Below are positions 13,901-24,800 of a stretch of DNA of 64,000 nucleotides, one piece after another. The notes under the pieces were generated by a model that was not told the DNA's origin, did not search any database, and saw only the letters and a program-made list of their open reading frames with translations. Positions within the stretch are counted from its first letter, which is position 1, and each line of letters starts with the position of its first letter. A program made the translations under genes and the position numbers. The stretch is from Dermatemys mawii (lineage: Eukaryota; Chordata; Testudines; Dermatemydidae): positions 23,605,074 through 23,669,073 of the forward strand of contig ML677334.1 of NCBI GenBank assembly GCA_007922305.1, read 5' to 3'.

Positions 13901-15776
13901 TCATGTTCATGGCTATGAAACATTAACATTGCAAAAGAATCCAAGAATATTCAGAAATTTCTGTTTGCAAGATGCAATAGTCACCTTTGTGAGGGATACA
14001 AGAGAGAACCATGACTGGATCCCAAGGAGAATTTTCATCCTGTTCCAACAGTTAATTTGTTATTTATTGTAGATTCTCCCAATGTGTTTGTAGTTTTTCT
14101 ACAATTCCATAGTGTCTATGTGAAGTCAGCATTTTCTGTACTACAGACCAGATTCTTTGCTGCATTTGGTCAATGCAAAGTACAGCAGGGATGACACAAA
14201 TGAGCCATTCTGCAGCTCCCTGACTTTCAGACTGGTTCTGTCCCAGTCCTAGCCCTGCTGTAATTTACAGCAGCCAGGTAAGTGCTTGAAATCTGTGTAT
14301 TGCGGGACGGGTCTAGGGGGGGTTGCAGGTGCAGGGCTGGAATTAGGGAGTGGCAAGCAGGGCAACTGTCCAGTGCTCCGTGCCACAAGGGGCCCTGTGA
14401 AGCTGAGTTACATGCTTCAGTCCGAGCCCAGCTGCCCAGTGCTGAAGCCCAAGCCCAAGCCCCACTGCCCAGGCTGAAGCCCGAACCTGAGCCCAGCTGC
14501 TTGGGGCTGAAGCCTGAGCCCAAGCTTAAGGTAGGGAGTTAAAAAAATGTCTTTTAAGTACAAGGGTGGTTGCCAGCACAAGAAGGTTGAAAAATACTTC
14601 TCTAAATGATGCCTAAGGGTACATCTACACGGCAATGAAAGGCACATGGTATGGCTGCTGTTGGCCCAGGTCAGGTGAGTAAAAATTGCAGTGTAGATGT
14701 TTGGGCTCAGGCTGAAGCACAGCTGTGAAACCCTGGGAGAGTGGAGGTGAGTCTCCGGGCCTGGGCTCCAGCCCGAGCCCAAATGTTTACACACACTGCA
14801 ATTTTTAGCCCCGTGGTCCAAGCCCTGCATGCCCGAGTCAGTTGACCGAGGCTCTGAGACTTGTTGTGGCAGGTTGTTTTTCACTGCTGTGTAAATGTGC
14901 CCTTTGTGACCAGCTAAGACAAACCAGAGCACAGTAGCACTCTGGCCACACCTCCAACACAGCTCCTTCGCCAAGCCATGGAGGAGGGTAGCAACCAGTC
15001 ATGCCAGCTCTACTCCAGCAGGGGACACCCCATGCTGGAGGAATTTTCAACTGAGATCCCATTTTGGCCCCTTAGTACTGCCAGCTTGGCACAAGTGGGC
15101 TGAAGAGGCTAGAGAATTTGACCCTACATCTCCTACTGTTTATCTCCATCACATTCTTCTGTTTCCAGTAGACATGGTCTATCAAGAAACAATGTGATCG
15201 TAACACACAAGAATGTTCACATTCTTTATACAATTGCTCAGGACTCACATGGAAATCTTAAGGGCCCCACTCTTAATGGCAGCCATCTGTTTCAGAGACA
15301 GAGGACACCTCAGAGCTACCAAATCAGCTCCCCTGGGAATTAAGTCAAAGGAACCAGAAGCAACTACTGAAAATGTTTTTTCCCTGGTTTGACACCTGTG
15401 GCTAAGCCAAGGATACTATGCAAGTAAATACGGCCTACACCAGGAGCATTGCTCGGAATGCAACCTTGTTGCTAACCCTACTTCAGCTCCTCCAGTGTGA
15501 GCAACTCACCAGCACTCACTTACCAGAAGCCTTTCTTAAGCAGCAGATCTTAAGACACATACCTGGTCTAACGCAGAGTGCTTAAAATACTGGCAGCAAC
15601 ATGGAACCTACTTTACACCCTGACACTCAATATCGTTATGCTGGTGGAGCTGAACCAGTGTCAGCAGAAATGTCCCTATTGTAGTCAAGACCATAGAGGC
15701 TTATAGATAAGAGGAGAGCAATAATTTGATATTTTTCATTAACTTCAGTCACAATTACTTTTCTTTTAACATGTCT

Positions 15777-15834
<58 letters not shown>

Positions 15835-18800
15835 GCTCATGAAAGTTGTGGGATTGACAGTCCTGAACAACAACCACCTCTCCATATCTACAGTATAAAT
15901 AAAGCAGAGTACAGGCAGCAGAAATGCATGTGTTCTAGAAACCATCTCCAGGAATGAGACAGTGATTCTGACTCCACGCTCATTCAGGCCCTGAGCCAAA
16001 TCCCAGAAAGACTACTACTAAGAGTGTCAATAAGCTGAGGTAGTTTTTGTGATGTAGATACCTGTTCACTGGAACTGAACTGAGATCACCATTTCATAGA
16101 GGCCACCAAATAGACACCAGATGGTAGCAGACTTTGCTCACTAGCTATGTTGGTGGGGTTTGAAAGCAGCATTAAAATATTTCTTCCACTCGTTTGTCAT
16201 GGAAGGGAGTAGTCTGAGTGGGGTTTTGGCAATGCTAGAAGGAGTTTCAGGTACATCCCCATGGTTTTTTTTCTTCTTGTCCTTCCATACATGAACAGAT
16301 AATGTTGCCTTGGAGCCAGCAACCTAAAATCACTTCCAAGTTAGAGTTACCAATTTAGCAGAGGAATGGGAGCTCAGCCCTGTGATTGTGGCAGGTTAAA
16401 GTTGCAGGGAGGAGTTAAAATAATAGGTTTTTTTTGTTTGTTTTCAAGACATGTCTGAAATTCCTTTATTTTAAATTACTGGAAAAATACAGCAAGAGTG
16501 AATACCAGGTGATTAGCTCTGAATGGATCTGAAATCCGTGCCTAGGACCTGTGTAGATAGGCATTGACAGGGCTGTTTTGCATTACCTGGCAGGTAAGTA
16601 GTCCCTCTGTGAGGGACAGAAGGCTGCGAATTTTAGATAGAAGCTGGGATGCTCGCTGCACATATGGAGAACTGAAATGGTCTTCTTCGCTATGGAGGTT
16701 TTTCTGGATTAAATCGGAATGCATCGACTTCATATCCTGTATGGACACATTGGGGTCTGTCAGATTACAGGACAAAGGCTGCCTCCCAAATGAAAATGCA
16801 AGTAGTGGGCATAACTGGTGTTACTAAAGAAAAGCTACATGCAACACAGGATTCTCACCAGTTATAGTTACCATTCATAAGGAAAGCTTCAGAGTGAAAT
16901 CTGGGGACTGAACATGAGTACATGACGCTATGCTCTTAGTTTTTACAATGATGTGTGTATACTCCTATATGGCCACTGAGGGCATATTCCTACTTATCAG
17001 AATTCCTTCCCCAAGGAAGGGACCATACCTCCTCTTATATTTGGAAAGTACCTAGCACACCATAAGTGTTGGGGAACTTTAGGATAGGGGAGCTTTCAGT
17101 TCACAAAGAACAACTAGTGTGTCTCTCCTACCCAAGATAGATCCAGAGATCTGTAGAGCTGCCCTCCTGGTCTCACACATCAACAGAAGTGTGATACATT
17201 CATGCAAAAGTCCAGTGGTTCCTCACTATTCCTGATTCTTCCTGACTCTCTTCGTAACTGCTCCTACTAGGCTCCCCACTGGACCTGTCCCCATTCTGAG
17301 AGTTTGACAACACAGAGCCATAGTCTGCATAAGATAGTACATGGAAATCCCACGAGGTGGTGGGAGAGGGGAGGTGGAGGATGACCCAGTCATGGCAAAA
17401 TCATGTACAGAGGTTTCTGCACTGCTGGAAGAAGAGATATGATGCCACATTAGCTGAATTCCCCACCCTCTGAAATAATTTGGGATAAATTTGGTGTGCA
17501 CATTCCATTCTTTCATCCGCTCCACTGCAGGGGAGATGGATGGGAACACACCTATTTTTCCACTTCAATTTACTGCACACTTCAGATTACAAACTGTAAA
17601 ATTTATCTCCATTCTATGTAATCCAATGTTTGTGTGAGCCATTGTATGAGACATATTTCCCAGCTTAGATCCCAATCCGGCAAAGCACTTTAAACATATG
17701 CTTATCTTTTAATTGCAGGAGTAGTCCCATGTACTTAAAGATAAGCACATGCTTACGTTATTTTTTCAGATAGAAGACTTAGTACTTAGTCCTGTTCCTG
17801 CACTTCTTACTCACTCAGAATTCCGACCAGAGTCAACTGGAGTTTTGCATAAGTAAGGAAGAAAAGGACTATGTCATCTGTAGACATGAAAGTATAACTG
17901 CTATTTCTGTAATAAAGCATTTTTCTAAGAAAAGGCAGCACATGTCCTGACATACCAGAAGAAACCTCCCCAGAATGTGCATCTTCCACTCTATTTCTTC
18001 TTCTTTCCTCCTTAGTTCTTCCTTCTGTATGCCAATTTTATGTCTGAGTGTTTGGATCATTTGATACTGCATCTGCTCCTAGCATGAAGATAGCAAAATT
18101 AAAGAAAAAATCAACATATGCTGCTTATATCTCTGCTCAGTACAAAGGATCATTTACTCAGTCCAGGGGTGGGCAAACTTTTTGGCCTGAGGGCCACATC
18201 AGGGAATAGAAATTGTATGGTGGGCCATGAATGCTCACAAAATTAGGGTTGGGGTGCGGGAGGGAGTGACTTCTCTGGTTGCGGGTGTAGGCTCGGGGGT
18301 GTAGGCTGGGGATGAGAGGTTTGGGGTGCAGGAGGGTGCTCCGTGCTGGGATTAAGGAGTTTGGAGAGCAGGAGGAGGATCAGGGCTGGGGCAAGGGATT
18401 GAGGCATGGGGAGAGGCTAAGGGGTGCAGGCTATGAATAGTGTAGCTGAAGTCGTTGTAGCTTAGGTGGTCTTATCTGGGCATCCTCCCGGTGGCGAGTC
18501 AACTGCTGCCACTCCCGCATCGACTCTGCTTCCGCCTCTCGCGGTGGTGGAGTTCTAGGGTCGACGGGGAGAGCACTGAGATGCGATAAATCGATCTCAG
18601 ATAGATTGATCACTACCCGCCAATCCGGCGGGTAGTGTAGATGTGGCCCTAGAACACCAGAGCAGGGCCAAGCTGTGTGGTGCGGTCCCTGACCTGATGC
18701 CCCAGCTGGAACACTGGAGCAGGACAGCTCTAGACCCCATTCCCCAGCGGGAGCTCAGGGGCTGGCTTAAAATGGCTTGCGGGCCAGATCCGGCCCCTGA

Positions 18801-21800
18801 GCCGTAGTCTTCCCACCCCTGACTCAGACCCATACTCCTGCTTTCACTGAGAAAACTGGGGGAAAAAAGATAGAAAAATATGACCTTTTAGGGGACCAAA
18901 ATTCTCTCCCCCTCAAACACACACATTTTGAGCACCATACTTATTTCAGTGAGGGATTTTAAATACGTAATCAGTGCTCACAACCACAATATTTAGACTC
19001 TAAAAGTTGCATTTATCAGCTACCTGTGGCTTGCATTTTATTCAAGTGTGTGTGTTTGCTATTTGTGCTTTGGGTGAAATTCACCTCTGTATACAAAGGC
19101 AGATCAAGGCCTATGCCACACTGAAGCCTTCAAAATAGGTCTTAAATGGGGGCACAGGCCTTATGCTGAGCTTCTGTGGAGGGGTGAATTTCATCCCATC
19201 TGAAAAAATGAAGGAAAGACATATGGTGGTCACCGAGTGTATAAGGCAGCTGAGCTTTCTATTCTATTCTAAATGACATAGGTTCTTTTACTTTTTATAG
19301 TAATACAATACGTCAAGGATCCGAAGTATATACTAATACCTTTTCTATTTGTGACTCCCTGATTTTGTCATACTGCTCTTTCCACCTGGCAGTTTCAAGC
19401 TGGAGAAAATGATTTTGCTCTCTGTCTTTCACTATCTGTTGCTGAAGCTCTTGGTTCTCTATTTTGAATGCACTGATCTGCTGTTGCATTTTCTCTGTCT
19501 CAGCCCGCTCATTTTCAGATTCTGTTTGCAAGATTTTAATCTGAGCAACCAGCTTGTTATATCTTGACTCCAACTGCTGCCTTTCTGCCAGTCTGTCATC
19601 TTTCTGTCTCTGAAGTTCTGTCTGAAGGGACAGGAGCTGTTTCTCTGCATTCTCCTTTTCTTCCCTTAGTTTGTGCAAGGCGGAAGTGGCCGTCTTGACC
19701 TCATGCTCCAGTTTTTGTGTAAGTTGCTGCAGCTCTTGTATTTCTTGCTCTTTCCTGCTTAGAGTCTCATCCATCTGTAAGCACTGGGCTGTAGATTTGA
19801 TCTTCTGCTCCATCTCTGCCTCGTGCTTTTCCTGAAGGAGACTATAATTGGTTTTAAGTTTTTCCAACTGCAGCAGAAGGGCTTTTCTTTCAGCCCCAGC
19901 TTCCTCAAGATGGTCCCTGGCACTGAATAAAGCCTCCTGCACATTCTTCAGGCAGCTATCAGTCTCAGACTTCTCCATAGTGATCTTGTCCTTTGCTTCA
20001 ATTAGATCTTCGATGTTCTTCTTCAGCTTGTTTATGGTGTCCATAAAATGCAGCTGCTGGACAATTTCCACCTCAAGATGTTTAATCTTGGTCTCCAGAG
20101 AAATGTTATCATAGTAAAGATCCATGATTTGGGTCTGCTGTTTCTTCTGGTCCTGTTCTACCTTTTTCATGACCTCACCCAAGTCCACACACCCTTCTTC
20201 AAGCAGCAGCTTCTCTATTTCTTTAATCTTCTTCTCCAAAAAAATATTATCATACTGAAGATCCATGATTTGGGTTTGCTGCTTTTGTTGGTCCTCTTCT
20301 AATCCCTTTCTGACCTCATTCAAGTCCATATCCTTCTCCTCAAATAGCCATTTCTCTGGGCCAAGCTCTGAGTTTTTTGTCTCATATATATTGAAAGATG
20401 CTTCATAGGGACTCAGGCAGTGGCTTCCTGTACTATGAGATGGGAGAATTCCTTTACTACCTGTGTCCCCTTGCTTGCATTCTTCTTGGCCATCGAGTGA
20501 CTTCTCAGACGGATGGAATAAAGACTTCTCAGATATACATGCTCCCTAGGGGACAACCGCAACCTATTGTCAACTTATTAGAAAAACAAAAGCATATATG
20601 ACTTGATTGGCTGTGACTGTCTGCCTTACCTGACTAGTTCACCTAAGGATAACTTAAATGAGTTCCATTTACTGTAAGAGAACCAATATTGTTGCCATTA
20701 GAAACAGGCGGTCATATCCTGCCCTCTTTAGTCAGTCCTCGTTACTCACACTGCATTTCCATGAACTTAAATTTAAATATTACTTATCTGAGAACTGAAT
20801 CAACCTGGTCCAGGCATTACAAAGCAAACCAAAACAAGGTTAAAAGATAAATGTAAATTTTCAGAAACACTTTTTATGATCATTTTTTTCTTTTTAAATT
20901 ATTAACAGCTCATTTTTGTAATGGCAAAAAATAATATTGCAATAAATTCAAGACACAGAATCTTTCCCAATTAGAAATAGGATGCTGTGTATTTTCCTGA
21001 ACTGACAATGAATAAAAAACAACACGTTTCTAGGGCCCCAGTCCTGCAATGGCACACATGTCCACTATGTCTGTGCAGAGCCTCAAGGAAATGAATGAGG
21101 CTCAGAAGGATGCCATTGTAGGTTTGGGTTCTAAATTGTGTTGAGCGACCATCTTACAACAGGAATTTAAAAAACGCAAGCCATCAGGCACAGCAATTGC
21201 ACAGGACAGCATGAAAGTGGAGACAGCGCATTTAAGTTGGAAGGACAAACAAGACCACAGATAAAAAGTGACTTTCACTGATCTGTGCAACATTATATGT
21301 GTTGAATTTCTGTATGTCCTACATAAGGGAGATTTCACTCAGTGATGGTACAACTCAACCAAAAGAGAGAGAAAGGGTCAAATTCTGCTTTCCATTCTAC
21401 TAGGCAACCCTACTGACTTCAGTGGGACAGAACTGGGTAACAGTGATGCCTAACACAAAAAGGCCCTGATTTTTGATTGAGGGTTCCCAGATTCTATCAT
21501 AAAACTAATAGTAAATTGGAGCAGAATTTGGCCCACACATTTTTATGCAGCTTTTCAACTCATTTAAACTAAAAATTTCTTCCCCTTGTTGCATATCTGT
21601 GGCAAAAAGGATAGAAAAATTATAAATAAAAAGCATCTCACAGACTCAGACAGAAGGCTACCACCAACACTTTCCTCTTTGTTGCAACAATGTAATAAAT
21701 TGCTCTTGATATTTTCTTTCATGAGTCTATTTGATTTCATCAGAGCTCGAATATATTCTACGTTTTCATCCAAAGAGACTGGAGAAATATCCTTCAAGTT

Positions 21801-24800
21801 CTCTGCACCGTCAATGTGTTGTTCAGTGGCCGTCTGCCAAAAGAAGGTAAGCATTTGGAAACTCAGTGGGTAATCAATCAGTGAAAATATGCTCTCTCAT
21901 AAAATTCAGAACTCAGTTACTTCAATAGGCATTTCTATTGCACCCAACTGTAGTATCGAGGGGGATTTAGAATACATCTACTTTATTATTAATAACATCA
22001 TACATCAAGGAGGTGCACTACTCTCCCACAGAGAGTACTATTAGTACTATACACATTTCAAATATCACCACTAGCTATAAAAGGGAACATCATTTCCATC
22101 AACATGCTTCCACTTTCTTGTGGACTGCAGTTTGAAATCTTACCGTATTTCCTTCAGGACTGGCTGCTTTGCCAGTCAAGTCAAAGTTTTCCTCTCTGAA
22201 AAATAATTCTTCAGTAACAAAACATGGATTTTTCTTAATTAAAGAGCCTGTGGGTTGAGTGAGAAAATAGGACACTTCTTTTATGGGGGATTCCTTAACA
22301 ATGCACTCCAGCAATGACTCCCCCATTATCACAAATGGATCGTCTTGCAAAGGTAACAATTCTTTTGTCCATGAAACTTCCTCATTCTCAGTTTCCCATG
22401 ATGCTTTCTTAATTAAGTCTTTTCCAGTAATGGAGCTTTCCTTTGACCAGTCCAGCATTTTGCTGCATTGTGTTGATTCTTCTTTGGATAACGATTCCTC
22501 CCTGTGGACGAATATTCTTTCATTATCCGAGGATTCCTTCCAGTCTGCTACGTATGGAGAGTCCTTGTTGCTAAGGCATGTTCCTGTATCACATAATGGC
22601 GTCAAAACTTTCTGTGAAGAGTCTTCAAAATCTGCACATAGTCAGGATGGGACTGAGTAAATATGTTGGAACTCGTTCAGAGGACATTAATGGAAATATC
22701 ACACTGTAGTGGGGGAGAGATATGCTGTTATGTTTTGGGTTAGCACAACAGGTGTATGATTTCCTTTCATGACTTTCTGATCAGAAATAACCAAACCTGA
22801 ACATGATGCAACTGCGTGAACGCTCACGCCAGGGATTATGTTAGCACACTCTAGGTTCAGCCCTCAGATACAGGACTGCAACATCCACTGAAATCAACGT
22901 GCAGGTGAGGGCAGAATTTAGCCTATGATGCTGGGGAATAGTGAATGATGAAAAAGAATCAGCATGCTGTGGTCTGGATGTTGGCCTCTGTTGTGCTGGC
23001 ATGTGAAGGGAAACAGGGTATAGGGAGCCTTTTATACTAGAGCAAGCAACAGAGCAGAATCAATCCTCTTGCTCAAGGCAGTACTAGGAGATACTTATGA
23101 CAAGCATGCTGGCTTTCATGCTATGGGCCAGATCCTTAGCTGGTGTAAATCAATGTAATTCCATTGACTTCAGTGGAGCGATGCTGATTTTCACCAGCTG
23201 GGGTTCTCGGCCTATAGGCACTGGATGAGGTAATCTTCCAGCTAGTGGGTGTGTGCAGCCCCTGCAGCCAGCTAAGCATATATACTGCTGTCAGCAGCAA
23301 GTGGGCGTGCATGCTGCTCCACCTCACAGGAGTAGGCAGCAGCGTGTTGTGGCAGCCTATTCTGAGTCATCATTGAGCCTGGCATGGAATGAAGGTCTGA
23401 CAAGCCAGGAACAGCTGCGAGGACCAAATTATCTCATTTTGGTGTCACCGTGGACACAGTGGAAGGGAATTTATTATCCACTGCAATTTACAAGAGAAAT
23501 TAGTGTGTTGGTGAATTTAATATGGACCTCGTGTTTCTTCTCTAGGTTGTTTTCTATCCCGTTGACATAGGTGTGTTTTTACACAAATAAATTCACCTTG
23601 GCTTAAACAGTATCTTGATTATATTCTTACTGTTTCCAAACCTCCTTGCTCCATCCTGTCTCTATTGCTCATCTCCCTAACTAATGTCACATCTGAAAGG
23701 TAGATGGTAAGTGCTTGATCTAAAACCTACTGAAATCAAAAGGAGCTTTCTGTTGGTATCAACGGACTCTGGACCAGGCCTCATGTGGTTTGGGGAAGGG
23801 AATGAGTCTTTCTGTACCTTCTGTAAAGGACCACTGTAGCACACTTACAGCCACTATAAAGGAAAGACAGTTAAAGTTCTTTCTATTTCATGCTTCATTG
23901 CCAAAGAGGAACATACTGTATATCAAATTTTCCAACCCTGGCTCAAAAAGATGATTTCCTTTGTAGAGTCTGCAGCCAGGATTCCCTTTCCTCCTCGCAT
24001 TCTGTATTTCATCCTACAAACACAAAAAGGGGAAACCTTAACAATCCTCATCACTTGGATCTTCGATGCCTCACTCATCACAAAAAGAATCACTACACAC
24101 AGACGATTTTTCAGTTTATTTTCTCCAGTAAGTGTGAATCATAGTGTATTTGCTTTTCCTAGCCAAAGATGAGCAAGCATCATCATTAAGGTAACTGAAC
24201 TGTGGCACAGAGAGGTTCAGGGTTAGATTAAGCTTTAGGCACCACCCGGTATATGGAGAAGTGCATAGCTACAATTCCTTGTTCCTGGAGGTTAGTAAAA
24301 ATCTGATACTGACTGTGATCAGTAATAGATTACAGCTCCCCCATGCCAGCTCACTTATGCTGGCTGGCATGTTAAGTCGGGGTGGAGCTGCAAATGAGCC
24401 CTCTCTGTCCACTCCCAGCTGACCTGTATGAGGTGGGAAAAAAGTTCTGGGCATACAGCCCGTTTCCTCTCATCTGTGCTTGAGACCAATGAGACATAGG
24501 GAGGCTGCACAGAAGTGGTGGTGGTGTGGGGGTTGTCTTATAGCTCTGCGCAGCCATGTAGGTCAGGTCACACAACAAGAAAATAGCAGAGCAGAAATTA
24601 GAATCCTGATCTCTGAACTCCAGCCCTCTGCACAGTCCAATAAATTCCAGCTTCCCCACTGTTCCATTGGCTATCTAGATATTGACGGGATATCCATCAA
24701 CATACTGAGTTTATTTATTCTCACACTACCCCTTTGAAGTAAGGAAGTGTTATTTTCCCCATTTCACAGCAAGGAAACTGAGTAACCAAGAGATATTAAG

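Larger units (their letters stand above)
10446..16586 (-). other. 6.1-kb CAGE1 intron between exons 7 and 6
   Basis: Non-coding. It holds a minus-strand MIR-like fragment near 11695-11785, the 1.0-kb hAT-like element at 12756-13778, a GCCCAAG-rich stretch at about 14327-14530, a palindromic element at 14617-14902 and a (TG)23 microsatellite at 15781-15826. The remaining stretches show nothing recognisable. Confidence 0.6.

Noticed and set aside
14417..14974. 185-codon minus-strand frame
   Set aside because: It spans two interspersed repeats, with low-complexity LGLRLQPQ text at one end and MITE sequence in the middle; no family match and no splice partner in phase with CAGE1.
15766..15999. 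Frame containing a long Thr-His repeat
   Set aside because: It is a translation of the (TG)23 microsatellite.
22099..22605. Treating the frame starting at TTG (22605) as an independent gene
   Set aside because: The frame continues into an acceptor at 22611 and ends at a clean GTAAGA donor in phase with neighbouring CAGE1 exons, so it is an internal exon.
22612..22631. Alternative upstream acceptor GTGCAG for CAGE1 exon 2
   Set aside because: It would require a phase-1 upstream exon, while the only upstream exon found ends in phase 0. It remains possible if an unseen exon lies between.
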